From JAVBJV01 sp031546815 (GTDB taxonomy: Bacteria > Pseudomonadota > Alphaproteobacteria > Acetobacterales > Acetobacteraceae), in NCBI GenBank assembly GCA_031546815.1, contig JAVBJV010000011.1, positions 1-64,000 on the forward strand: a stretch of 64,000 bases of DNA, read 5' to 3'. The notes below the pieces were generated by a model. The model made no database searches and was not told the DNA's origin. It saw only the letters and a list, made by a program, of their open reading frames with translations. Shown here in pieces: positions 28,831-36,616 of this stretch. Both the position numbers and the translations under genes were made by a program. The stretch's first letter is position 1. Each line of letters opens with the position of its first letter.

Positions 28831-29358
28831 TCAGATCGGCACGCCCGCGTGGCTTTTGCTGGTGCGGATGGTCTGCAGGGTCTGCACCCGCGCCACGTTC
28901 GGCCCGCCGGTCAGGCGCTGGGTCAGTTCGTTCTCATGCGCCGTGTCGCGCGCCATTACGCGCAGCAGGAAATCCCCGCCGCCGCGAATCATGTGGCATT
29001 CACGCACTTCGGGCCAAGACGAGACCTCGGTCTCGAACGCGGACAGTACGGCTTCCTTCTGGCTTTCCAGCCCGACCACCGCGAAAAAGGTAATTTCATA
29101 CCCAAGCTTCGTGGGATCGGTATCCGCATGATAGCCGCGAATGACGCCCGATTCTTCCAGCCGACGCACACGACGCAGACAGGGCGGGGCCGAAATATCC
29201 GCCATTTTCGCCAGATCGACGTTGGTCATCCGCCCATCCTGCTGCAATTCGCGCAGAATAATTCGATCGATCTCGTCGAGCTGGGGCTGGTCGTCGGTCA
29301 ATTTCATCGCGTCTTTAATCCGATCTTTCAGGAATCCGTATTCTGCACGCAATATCAT
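28831..29358 (-). CDS. lrp: Lrp/AsnC family transcriptional regulator
   Basis: 175 residues from the ATG at 29358 (AAGGTGA upstream) or 158 from the ATG at 29307 (MKLTDDQPQLDEID), which is the more usual family start. The HTH spans ELQQDGRMTNVDLAKMADISAPPCLRRVRRLEESG; the RAM/ACT ligand domain follows (ITFFAVVGLES to VMARDTAHENELTQRL). The STSP-like AISAPPCLRR recognition helix is typical of alphaproteobacterial Lrp. It is divergent from trxB; the order lrp-trxB-lysR-sRNA is shared with rhizobia and Brucella in my knowledge. Confidence 0.93.
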   Translation of the reverse strand: MILRAEYGFLKDRIKDAMKLTDDQPQLDEIDRIILRELQQDGRMTNVDLAKMADISAPPCLRRVRRLEESGVIRGYHADTDPTKLGYEITFFAVVGLESQKEAVLSAFETEVSSWPEVRECHMIRGGGDFLLRVMARDTAHENELTQRLTGGPNVARVQTLQTIRTSKSHAGVPI

Positions 29359-29474
29359 TACTCACCTTGGACTTCGCAAGGGCGCAAATATAAATACCCT
29401 GTATAACCAAGCTTGTATCTGTTCCGACAAATACGCATATCAAGCGAACGTAATTTCGATTCTGTCAGGACATC

Positions 29475-30425
29475 ATGTCGTCGACCCACCACACCCGCGC
29501 CCTGATCATCGGTGCAGGCCCCGCCGGATATACCGCCGCCATCTACACCGCCCGCGCAAACCTGCAGCCGATTCTGGTTGCGGGCATGCAACCCGGCGGG
29601 CAGCTGACCATCACCACCGACGTTGAAAACTACCCCGGCTTTGCCGAGGCAGTGCAAGGCCCGTGGCTGATGGAGCAGATGGCCGAGCAGGCGAAGCATG
29701 TCGGCACCCGGCTGATGGACGATGTGATCGTCTCGGTCGATTTCTCGACCCGGCCGTTTCGTTGTGTGGGCGATTCGGGCGACATCTACACCGCCGATAC
29801 GGTGATTATCGCCACCGGCGCCCAGGCGCGCTGGCTGGGCCTGTCGAGTGAAAAGGCGCTGTCCGGCTTTGGTGTCTCGGCCTGCGCCACGTGCGATGGG
29901 TTCTTCTATCGCGGCAAGCGCGTGATCGTGGTCGGCGGTGGGAATTCCGCCGTGGAAGAAGCGCTGTATCTGACCAACCACGCCTCGCACGTCACACTGG
30001 TGCACCGGCGCAATACGCTGCGGTCCGAGAAGATTCTGCAGGACCGACTGATGCAGCACCCGAAGATCAGCGTCGTCTGGGACAGCGTGGTCGAGGAAAT
30101 TCTCGGCACCGCCGAGGCCCGTCCGGTTGCCACCGGGGCGCGGATCAAGAACGTCAAGACCGATGCGGTCAGCACGATCGATGCCGAGGGCATCTTCATC
30201 GCCATCGGCCATTCCCCGACCACAGCTCTGTTCAAGGGGCAGATCGACATGGACGCCGAGGGCTACATCACCACCACCCCCGGCTCGACCCACACCAATA
30301 TCGCGGGCGTGTTCGCGGCGGGCGATGTGCAGGACAAGATTTACCGCCAGGCGGTAACCGCTGCCGGAACCGGGTGTATGGCCGCCCTGGAAGCCGAAAA
30401 GTTTCTTTCACATATGAATCATTAG
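29475..30425 (+). CDS. trxB: thioredoxin-disulfide reductase
   Basis: 316 residues. FAD loop ALIIGAGPAGYTAAIYTARA at the N-terminus, the redox-active CATC at 137-140 (ACATCDGFFYRGK), the NADPH loop VVGGGNSAVEEALYL, and the C-terminal FAD motif GVFAAGDVQDKIYRQ. It passes electrons from NADPH to thioredoxin, which in turn serves MsrA/MsrB encoded nearby. AGGA precedes the ATG. Downstream lies the LysR regulator, as in rhizobial lsrB loci. Confidence 0.97.
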   Translation: MSSTHHTRALIIGAGPAGYTAAIYTARANLQPILVAGMQPGGQLTITTDVENYPGFAEAVQGPWLMEQMAEQAKHVGTRLMDDVIVSVDFSTRPFRCVGDSGDIYTADTVIIATGAQARWLGLSSEKALSGFGVSACATCDGFFYRGKRVIVVGGGNSAVEEALYLTNHASHVTLVHRRNTLRSEKILQDRLMQHPKISVVWDSVVEEILGTAEARPVATGARIKNVKTDAVSTIDAEGIFIAIGHSPTTALFKGQIDMDAEGYITTTPGSTHTNIAGVFAAGDVQDKIYRQAVTAAGTGCMAALEAEKFLSHMNH

Positions 30426-30517
30426 AAACACACTGATTACGACTGCATGATGATACGCTGAGTATTGCAGTCACAGCATAACCGGCCGGAAAACCGGCAT
30501 TGGGAGACTACACAGAT

Positions 30518-31408
30518 ATGGATTGGGACAAGCTTCGGGTTTTTCATGCCGTTGCGGAAGCCGGCAGTTTTACCCATGCGGGTGAATCGCTGAACCTCAG
30601 TCAGTCGGCGGTCAGCCGACAGATCTCGGCGCTGGAAGAAGCGCTGCAGGTACCGCTGTTTCACCGCCATGCGCGCGGGCTGATCCTGACAGAACAGGGT
30701 GAATCCCTGAACCGCACCGTGCGCGAGGTGTTCTCGAAGCTCGCGATGACCGAGGCATTGCTGACCGAAAGCAAGGAAAAGCCCGCCGGTCGCCTGAAGC
30801 TGACCACCACGGCGGGGTTCGGCGTGTTCTGGCTCGCCCCCCGGATCAAGGAATTCCTGCAGCTGCACCCCGATATCACCGTCACGCTGCTGCTGGACGA
30901 CGGGGACCTGGATCTGGCGATGCGCGAGGCCGATGTCGCCATCCGCATGCATCCACCCAAACAGCCCGACCTTGTGCAGCGGCACCTGATCTCGATCGCC
31001 TGGGGGATCTACGCCAGCGCGGAATATCTCGAGAAAAACGGCACCCCGAAAAAGATCGAAGATCTGGATACGGGCAACCACCGTCTGGTCTCGTGGGGCA
31101 ATTACCGTCCGCCGGTCGACAACATCAACTGGCTGATGGAAGTGGGCCGTCGTCCGGGCCATCCGCGTCGCGCGCTGTTCGAGGTGAATAACTTCCAGGC
31201 TATGTTCGCCGCCGCCGAAGCCGGGGTCGGCATCGCCCCCCTGCCCGATTATCTGGCGCGGAATTCGTCGAACCTCGTGCGGATTTTGCCCGAGCTGCAG
31301 GGGCCGGTGATCGAGTGTTATTTCGTGTATCCGGAAGAACTGCGCAGCTCGAAGCGGGTTGCCGTGTTTCGCGACTTCCTGCTGTCGCGGCTTGAGGAAA
31401 TAAACTGA
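30518..31408 (+). CDS. LysR-type regulator of the LsrB/VtlR group
   Basis: 296 residues. The N-terminal HTH (MDWDKLRVFHAVAEAGSFTH, LNLSQSAVSRQISALEEAL, LFHRHARGLILTEQGE) matches what I remember of LsrB of Sinorhizobium and VtlR of Brucella very closely. A periplasmic-binding-like effector domain fills the rest. In those organisms the regulator controls the neighbouring AbcR sRNA and envelope or stress genes. The ATG at 30518 is chosen for the canonical MDWDKLR start, with GGGAG 12 bases upstream. A 7-bp inverted repeat GACTGCA (30441-30447) / TGCAGTC (30466-30472) lies in its promoter region and could be an autoregulatory site. Orthology is inferred from sequence and gene order. Confidence 0.9.
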   Translation: MDWDKLRVFHAVAEAGSFTHAGESLNLSQSAVSRQISALEEALQVPLFHRHARGLILTEQGESLNRTVREVFSKLAMTEALLTESKEKPAGRLKLTTTAGFGVFWLAPRIKEFLQLHPDITVTLLLDDGDLDLAMREADVAIRMHPPKQPDLVQRHLISIAWGIYASAEYLEKNGTPKKIEDLDTGNHRLVSWGNYRPPVDNINWLMEVGRRPGHPRRALFEVNNFQAMFAAAEAGVGIAPLPDYLARNSSNLVRILPELQGPVIECYFVYPEELRSSKRVAVFRDFLLSRLEEIN

Positions 31409-31599
31409 AAGCCACGTTACAAACAGCACGCGTAAAACCACGCGCCGAAACCACCACCGATAGCGTTATCAGACGATAAATCGCTGCCCGCGTGCATACA
31501 CGCCAATCTATGCAAACACGCGGGTGATTGGCGCATCCATGCGTTGGTTGCATAACGGAAAATTCGTTTTGATAGTGGTTTATTTTCTCTGAAACTGGT

Positions 31600-31605
31600 T
31601 ATTAT
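31600..31605 (+). promoter_or_regulatory. -10 element of the predicted AbcR-like sRNA
   Basis: TATTAT matches the -10 consensus at five of six positions and would place the start near 31612. No good -35 hexamer is visible 16-18 bases upstream, which would suit a promoter needing an activator such as the adjacent LysR regulator. Confidence 0.5.
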
Positions 31606-31611
31606 CCTCAC

Positions 31612-31724
31612 ATCGATTGATCAGTTTCGACCTTCGGGTCGGAAACGGGGGTTCTCCCCCTTCGTCTCCCAGACGTGAAGCCTCCCTAAACACTAGGCCC
31701 GGCAAAGTAGCCGGGTCTTTTTTT
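31612..31724 (+). ncRNA. AbcR-like (alpha-r15 type) trans-acting small RNA
   Basis: About 113 nt. The predicted fold has a first hairpin 31624-31646 (stem GTTTCGACC with TTCG loop), a GGGGG-TTCT-CCCCC hairpin (31647-31660), a CGTCT-CCC-AGACG hairpin (31663-31675), and an unpaired stretch with CCTCCC (31681-31686). An intrinsic terminator closes it (GGCCCGGC 31696-31703 with GCCGGGTC 31710-31717, then seven T). C-rich anti-Shine-Dalgarno segments before a GC-rich terminator and the position directly downstream of an LsrB/VtlR-type regulator are features of AbcR RNAs, which with Hfq repress transporter mRNAs. The 5' end is estimated. That this is an sRNA gene is well supported; AbcR membership is less certain. 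Confidence 0.72.
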
Positions 31725-31782
31725 ATCCGTGTTGCAGGCGTCTTGCTTCTATGATGCACACGACATCGTGAAGGAGGCTTAC

Positions 31783-32142
31783 ATGCGTCTCCTGTTTCTG
31801 GAAGCGCTGATCGTTCTGGCCGGCTGCGCCGCATCACCCGATGACATCAAGCCCGCAGTCACCAACCCCACGCCGTATCAGGCATATGACTGCCGACAGC
31901 TGCACGCCGAAGCCGCGCGGCTGGAAGCTGCGCTGCCCGGCGAAGTGTCGCAGCAGGAAGATGCGCGCACGTACGACATCATCAGCAACCTGACGATCGG
32001 CTTTCCTGTCTCGGGCATATTGGGGGAAGACGTCGAGGATCAGATCGCGGCCGATCGCGGCAAGCTTGGCGCAGTGCGTCAGGCCATTCGCACACGCGGC
32101 TGCGACGACCCCAATGCCGCACGGCCTTACGTGCCGAACTGA
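31783..32142 (+). CDS. small lipoprotein of unknown function
   Basis: 119 residues. MRLLFLEALIVLAGCAAS is a lipoprotein signal with lipobox LAGC (Cys18). The mature part has a Tyr-Asp-Cys-Arg-Gln-Leu motif followed by a helical stretch (AEAARLEAAL), a hydrophobic GFPVSGILG segment and a second half with RTRGCDDPN. Similar small alphaproteobacterial lipoproteins are known but have no function. AAGGAGG stands perfectly spaced before the ATG, and an 8-nt segment of the upstream sRNA is complementary across it. The 3' end overlaps the convergent TetR/COQ9-like gene by 16 bases. Confidence 0.8.
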   Translation: MRLLFLEALIVLAGCAASPDDIKPAVTNPTPYQAYDCRQLHAEAARLEAALPGEVSQQEDARTYDIISNLTIGFPVSGILGEDVEDQIAADRGKLGAVRQAIRTRGCDDPNAARPYVPN

Positions 32143-32723
32143 GGTTCCTCGTCACGCGGCACATCGCCGATTGTCGCAGCCAGTTGTTCGGCGCGTTGCA
32201 GAGCGACATCCAACGCCGCCATGGTGGCGGACAGGTCCGCGCTCTCGTCGCGTTCCCATGCACGGAACGTCCACAGCCAGACGCCCAACAATCCCTTGAT
32301 CCGCAACAGACCGCGCGGCCCCGAGGCAGACAGGCCTGCCGCCGTCAGCATCTTTGCCATCGCGCATTGCGTGGCAACACCCAGCGCAATCGCTGTGACC
32401 GGCATGAACGGCAAGGCGCGCAGCACGGCCTGCACCCCGGCGCGTTCGGCCTGAAAACCATCGATGCGGCGCATCAGCAGATCGAATAATCTGTCGCGCA
32501 CCGGCCCCGTCACCGGGTCGGCCAGCACGGTGCGATCCACGTGTTCGCCAAGACGCAGCAGGATCGATGTCGCGCAGCGGAATCGGGCGCACAGTTCCGG
32601 CAGTGTCACGCCAGCCTCGGCCGCCACGGCTTCCATCTTGACCGGCCAGCCTGTGTGCGCGCCCAGTTGCAATGCGGCAGTGATGATCCTGGCGTCGAAG
32701 GCGTCGGTGTCGTTCATGTTCAT
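32127..32723 (-). CDS. TetR-like / COQ9-like protein
   Basis: 198 residues, all helical. The N-terminus resembles a TetR HTH (ARIITAALQLGAHTGWPVKMEAVAAEAGVTLPELCARF), and the C-terminus (RGLLRIKGLLGVWLWTFRAWERDESADLSATMAALDVAL) resembles the COQ9/TetR C-domain common in alphaproteobacteria, where such proteins are annotated either way. COQ9 binds lipids and helps ubiquinone hydroxylation; a UbiK-like gene is 1.7 kb away. Its ATG overlaps the proC stop (ATGA). Whether it binds DNA or lipid is open. Confidence 0.7.
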   Translation of the reverse strand: MNMNDTDAFDARIITAALQLGAHTGWPVKMEAVAAEAGVTLPELCARFRCATSILLRLGEHVDRTVLADPVTGPVRDRLFDLLMRRIDGFQAERAGVQAVLRALPFMPVTAIALGVATQCAMAKMLTAAGLSASGPRGLLRIKGLLGVWLWTFRAWERDESADLSATMAALDVALQRAEQLAATIGDVPRDEEPQFGT

Positions 32724-33544
32724 GCTCCGCGTGCTAGTTCGCGTGAACGCTCTGCCGCTGCGGCCACCGCGCGCGAGATCGTCTGCGGCCAGGCAGTGTC
32801 TTCCATCAGCACGGCCAATGCGCGTTCGGTGGTGCCCTTGGGGCTGGTAACGTTCTTGCGCAGCGTGGCGGCATCTTCCGGGCTGGCGTTCAGCAATGCA
32901 CCGGCACCGGACACGGTCTTGCGGGCCAGCAGCCGCGCGATATCGGCAGGCAGCCCCTGTTCCAGCGCGGCGCGTTCCAGCAGTTCGGCCAGCAGGAACA
33001 CATAGGCAGGGCCACTGCCCGACACGGCGGTCACCGCATCGATCTGCGCTTCGTCATCCACCCAGGCGACATCCCCAACTGCTTGCAGCATCCGGTCCGC
33101 CAGCGCGCGCTGTGCATCGGATACGCGCCCGCCTGCACACCCCACCGTCACCCCCTGACGCACGGCGGCGGGCGTATTCGGCATGGCGCGCACCACGGCG
33201 GCATTCGCGCCCAGTAATTCCTGCATCACGCCCAGCGTCTTGCCCGCCATGATCGAGACGAACACTGCATGCCCCGCAAACCGTGCATAGAGCGGCAATG
33301 CCGCATCCGCCTGCTGCGGCTTCACCGCCAGCAACACGGCCGAGGGAAAAAAATCGCCCGGAATATCCGCTGCGTCCGCCACCACGTGCAGCGCTGTTCC
33401 AAACAGCGCTGCGGCATCGGCGGGTGACAGATACGGATCGACGGCCACCGCCCCTGCGATGCCCTGTTCAATCCACCCCGACAGCAGCGCGCCCCCCATC
33501 TTGCCGCACCCGACCAGAAGCACAGAAGGCAGAACATCGCTCAT
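32720..33544 (-). CDS. proC: pyrroline-5-carboxylate reductase
   Basis: 274 residues. The NADPH-binding Rossmann start SVLLVGCGKMGGALLSGW and the C-terminal signature (AVSGSGPAYVFLLAELLERAALEQGLP) are diagnostic. It performs the last step of proline synthesis. The start MSDVLPS at 33544 is chosen over a TTG-like upstream codon. It lies between ybjN (178 bases upstream) and the TetR/COQ9-like gene, with which it overlaps by four bases; the ybjN-proC pair is recurrent in alphaproteobacteria to my knowledge. Confidence 0.95.
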   Translation of the reverse strand: MSDVLPSVLLVGCGKMGGALLSGWIEQGIAGAVAVDPYLSPADAAALFGTALHVVADAADIPGDFFPSAVLLAVKPQQADAALPLYARFAGHAVFVSIMAGKTLGVMQELLGANAAVVRAMPNTPAAVRQGVTVGCAGGRVSDAQRALADRMLQAVGDVAWVDDEAQIDAVTAVSGSGPAYVFLLAELLERAALEQGLPADIARLLARKTVSGAGALLNASPEDAATLRKNVTSPKGTTERALAVLMEDTAWPQTISRAVAAAAERSRELARGA

Positions 33545-33723
33545 CAAAACCAACCCCGAAATTTTGCCCACCTAAGCACGTGCAAACATGCCTGAGAATG
33601 CGCTGTGGTAAGTCGTAGGTGGTGCGGATCGAGAACCGGCGCGCAGCGGGCGCTTGCCCGTGAGCACCGGAAGCGCAGAGCCGCGCCGCCATACGGCCAC
33701 CACAGTAGCATTATCAGGTATGT

Positions 33724-34227
33724 TTAAGCTTCGCCGACACATTCTAGCATGGCCGCGTCCAGGGCCTCGCGGGCGGACTTGCCGCCCCAGAGCAGGAACT
33801 GGAAGGCCGGAAAAAAACGTTCGCACTCGCTGATGGCGATATCGACCATGTCTTCCATGGATTCACTCGATACGCCCTGCGCACCGCGCAAAAGCACGGC
33901 ATGGCGGAACAGCAGCGTGCGGTCGTCCGGGTCCAGACCGAAATGGCCGATCCACAGACGTTCGTTGGCCAGCGCGAGCAGTTCGAACAGGGCGCCCTGC
34001 TGCTTGTCCGGCACCTTCATGTCGAAGGCGCAGGTGAAATGGATGGCGCTGACTTCGGTCGACCAGTTGAAATACAGGCCGTAGTCGCACCATTTTCCGG
34101 GCGCTTCCGCGGCCATTTCGGCGTCGCTGCGACGATCGAAAATCCAGTCATTGGCAACGACGATCTGTTCAAGGATGTCGATGGGGTTTGTTGCACCGGC
34201 GGATGCGGTGTCTGTCATGGCGGTCAT
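33724..34227 (-). CDS. YbjN domain protein
   Basis: 167 residues. A YbjN (type III secretion chaperone-like fold) domain fills the protein: NPIDILEQIVVANDWIFDRRSDAEMAA, then YGLYFNWSTEVSAIHFTCAFD, LLALANERLWIGHFGLDPDD and LRGAQGVSSESMEDMVDIAI. E. coli YbjN influences motility and stress responses, but the mechanism is unclear. GGAGG five bases before the ATG at 34227 decides the start; a GTG four codons earlier is less likely. Probably transcribed with proC. Confidence 0.88.
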   Translation of the reverse strand: MTAMTDTASAGATNPIDILEQIVVANDWIFDRRSDAEMAAEAPGKWCDYGLYFNWSTEVSAIHFTCAFDMKVPDKQQGALFELLALANERLWIGHFGLDPDDRTLLFRHAVLLRGAQGVSSESMEDMVDIAISECERFFPAFQFLLWGGKSAREALDAAMLECVGEA

Positions 34228-34269
34228 GGTGGCCTCCACGGAGAAAAGCCGGTCTTAAAATCCGATCCC

Positions 34270-34290
34270 GCGCTGCATAATATGCAGCGC
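34270..34290. repeat. 21-bp near-perfect palindrome upstream of ybjN
   Basis: GCGCTGCAT (34270-34278), AAT, ATGCAGCGC (34282-34290). It stands about 43 bases upstream of the ybjN start codon, a likely operator or 5'-UTR hairpin position. No T-run follows on either strand, so it is not a terminator. Confidence 0.5.
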
Positions 34291-34430
34291 CGCAGGCCGG
34301 GGCTGGGCTGCAAAGGCCCTACCTCTGGGGGGTGGCCACCTTTCACAACACAGCATCATGTCCGGCGACGCAGCCGGAACGCCCCCAAACTACCGGGAGC
34401 GGCCACTGCGTCGCAACACGTTTATCAGGG

Positions 34431-34733
34431 TTATGCGTTCGAACCTTCGCCGCCACCCGACTCGCCGCTGCCCAGCCGGGCTTCCAGCGCCGCCAGACGG
34501 GTCTCGAGCGTGGCCAGCCGGGATTCGGCGTCTTCCTGCGCGATACGGGCGTTGGCGGCCAGTTCGCGCACGGCGTCCAGTTCGTCCCGGCGGGCCAGAT
34601 CCAGCCGACGCAGCGCGTCGTCCAGGCGGGATTTCACCAGGGTTTCCACTTCCTCGCGGATGCCCGAAACCAGGGACATCGCGCCGCCGGCCAGCCCGGT
34701 CAGGTCGTCCATAAAGCCTTTACGGTCGGACAT
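34431..34733 (-). CDS. UbiK/BMFP-type accessory factor
   Basis: 100 residues. An N-terminal amphipathic region with GGAMSLVSGIREEVETLVKSRL is followed by a coiled coil (LARRDELDAVRELAANARIAQEDAESRLATLETRLAALEARL), the pattern of the membrane fusogenic BMFP/UbiK family, which trimerises and assists aerobic ubiquinone synthesis in E. coli. The Gly-Ser-rich tail is unremarkable. Start at 34733 (MSDRKGFMDDL). Divergent from rfaD. The 200 bases between its end and ybjN hold only the palindrome and GC-rich inverted repeats. Confidence 0.85.
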   Translation of the reverse strand: MSDRKGFMDDLTGLAGGAMSLVSGIREEVETLVKSRLDDALRRLDLARRDELDAVRELAANARIAQEDAESRLATLETRLAALEARLGSGESGGGEGSNA

Positions 34734-34844
34734 CTGCAAATTCTCCATAACTCTTGGGGGCTGCTTAACACGTCTATGGTCTGGTATCCAACGGTCAGGA
34801 TCACTTATAAGCCCTGTCATGGAACCTTTGGGGACTGGATTATC

Positions 34845-35825
34845 ATGTATCTCGTAACGGGCGGTGCCGGTTTCATCGGCTCGAACATCGTGGCCGCGCT
34901 GGCTGCCGACGGGCACGAGGTCATGGTGTGCGACTGGCTGGGCACCGACGACAAATGGCGCAATCTGGCCAAACACCGGATCGCCGGGATCGTCGCGCCG
35001 GAGAAGCTGCGCGAATACCTGTCCGACGGACCGCCACTGGAAGCCGTCATCCATATGGGGGCGATCAGCGAAACCACCGCGCGCGACGGCGACCTGACCT
35101 TCCAGACCAACTTCACCCAGTCGCTGAAACTGTGGTTCTGGTGCGCAAGCCACGGGGTGCGGTTCATCTATGCGTCCTCGGCCGCGACCTATGGCAATGG
35201 CGAACACGGCTTTACCGACGACATGTCGGACGAGGCGCTGGCAAAACTGCAACCGCTGAACCTTTACGGCTGGACCAAACACGCCTTCGACCGCCGCATC
35301 GCCGACATGGTGGCGCGCGGGCACAAGGCGCCGCCGCAATGGGCGGGGCTGAAATTCTTCAACGTCTACGGGCCGAATGAATATCACAAGGGATCGATGA
35401 TCTCGGTCGTGAAGACGAAATACGACGAGATCATGCGCGGCGAGAAAGCCCGCCTGTTCCGCAGCAACGAACCCGGCATTGCAGACGGCGAACAGAAGCG
35501 CGACTTCGTGCACGTGAACGAATGCGTCTCGGCGATCCGCTTCCTGCTGACGCAGCCCAACCTGTCCGGCCTGTTCAACATCGGCACCGGTCAGGCGCAC
35601 AGCTTCCGCGATCTGGTGAACGCCATCTATACGGCGATGGGCCGCACGCCCGAGATCGACTTCATCGACATGCCGGAAAAACTGCGCGGGCAGTATCAGA
35701 ACTTCACCCAGGCCGACATGACGAAACTGCGCGCCGCTGGCTGGAACGGCACCGGCGCATCGTTTGAAGACAGTGTGCGCAGCTATGTGCGCGATTACCT
35801 GATGCAACCGGATCAATATCGCTGA
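34845..35825 (+). CDS. rfaD: ADP-glyceromanno-heptose 6-epimerase
   Basis: 326 residues, a short-chain dehydrogenase-type epimerase. The NADP loop YLVTGGAGFIGSNIVAAL is N-terminal; SSAATYGNGEHGF and the catalytic Tyr-x3-Lys in LNLYGWTKHAFDRR follow; FFNVYGPNEYHKGSMISVV and QKRDFVHVNECVSAI are HldD blocks. It makes ADP-L-glycero-D-manno-heptose for the lipopolysaccharide inner core. Its TGA shares a base with the lgt ATG (TGATG). It is the first gene of a long plus-strand cluster for envelope functions. Confidence 0.94.
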   Translation: MYLVTGGAGFIGSNIVAALAADGHEVMVCDWLGTDDKWRNLAKHRIAGIVAPEKLREYLSDGPPLEAVIHMGAISETTARDGDLTFQTNFTQSLKLWFWCASHGVRFIYASSAATYGNGEHGFTDDMSDEALAKLQPLNLYGWTKHAFDRRIADMVARGHKAPPQWAGLKFFNVYGPNEYHKGSMISVVKTKYDEIMRGEKARLFRSNEPGIADGEQKRDFVHVNECVSAIRFLLTQPNLSGLFNIGTGQAHSFRDLVNAIYTAMGRTPEIDFIDMPEKLRGQYQNFTQADMTKLRAAGWNGTGASFEDSVRSYVRDYLMQPDQYR

Positions 35826-36616
35826 TGCTTCTCGCCATTCCGTTTCCCGCATTCGATCCCGTTATTTTCACCATCGGGCCGTTTTCACTGCACTGGTATG
35901 CCGTGGCTTATATCCTCGGCCTGGTAATGGGCTGCGCGCTTCTGCGCCGCACGATTGCGCTGGCACCCGCCGTTGGCACCAAGGAACAGGCCGACGATTT
36001 TCTCACCTGGGCAACACTGGGCGTCGTGCTCGGCGGGCGGCTGGGATATGTGCTGTTTTATCGGCCCGATTATTACTTCGAAGTCCCCTATCGCATTCTG
36101 GAAGTGTGGAAGGGCGGCATGTCGTTCCATGGCGGCATATTGGGGGTGATCGTTGCGGTCTTCCTGTTTGCGCGCCGCAACAACATGTCGTTCCTGGCGC
36201 TGGGCGATCGCATCGCGCCATGCGCACCGCTGGGGCTGTTCTTCGGGCGCATCGCCAATTTCGTGAACAGCGAACTCTGGGGCCGCACGACCGATGTTCC
36301 ATGGGCGGTGATCTTCCCGACCGGCGGACCAGAACCACGCCATCCCAGCCAGTTGTATCAGGCGCTGCTGGAAGGGTTGATCCTGTTCATCGTGCTGTTC
36401 GCCCTGTCGCGGCGCGAGAGCATCCGGGCGCGCATCGGCCTGCTCTCGGGCGTGTTCCTGATGGGGTATGGCATCGCGCGCATCATCGGTGAATTCTTCC
36501 GCCAGCCCGACGATTTTCTGGGCTTCCTGAGCTTCGGCGTGACGATGGGACAGGTGCTGTCGATACCGATGGTGTTGATCGGCCTGCTGCTGGTGCTGCG
36601 TGCCCGAAAGGCTTGA
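35825..36616 (+). CDS. lgt: phosphatidylglycerol--prolipoprotein diacylglyceryl transferase
   Basis: 263 residues with about seven transmembrane segments. Lgt signatures: LHWYAVAYILGLVMGCAL, GGRLGYVLFY, WKGGMSFHGGILGVIVAV (essential HGG region) and FFGRIANFVNSELWGR. It attaches diacylglycerol to the lipobox Cys of prolipoproteins in the inner membrane, so it acts on the lipoproteins encoded at 31783 and 38395. Overlaps rfaD by one base and the methyltransferase gene by 17. Confidence 0.96.
   Translation: MLLAIPFPAFDPVIFTIGPFSLHWYAVAYILGLVMGCALLRRTIALAPAVGTKEQADDFLTWATLGVVLGGRLGYVLFYRPDYYFEVPYRILEVWKGGMSFHGGILGVIVAVFLFARRNNMSFLALGDRIAPCAPLGLFFGRIANFVNSELWGRTTDVPWAVIFPTGGPEPRHPSQLYQALLEGLILFIVLFALSRRESIRARIGLLSGVFLMGYGIARIIGEFFRQPDDFLGFLSFGVTMGQVLSIPMVLIGLLLVLRARKA

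Noticed and set aside
30484..30503. GCCGG-AAAA-CCGGC hairpin between trxB and lysR as a terminator
   Set aside because: Only five pairs and no T-run; it leads straight into the lysR ribosome site.
31417..31611. A 64-codon minus-strand frame in the gap upstream of the sRNA
   Set aside because: No ribosome site or recognisable sequence, and it overlaps the sRNA promoter; treated as non-coding.
33590..33605. A 13-base string TGAGAATGCGCTG shared with the 40884 region
   Set aside because: Only two copies with unrelated flanks and no repeat structure; likely chance.
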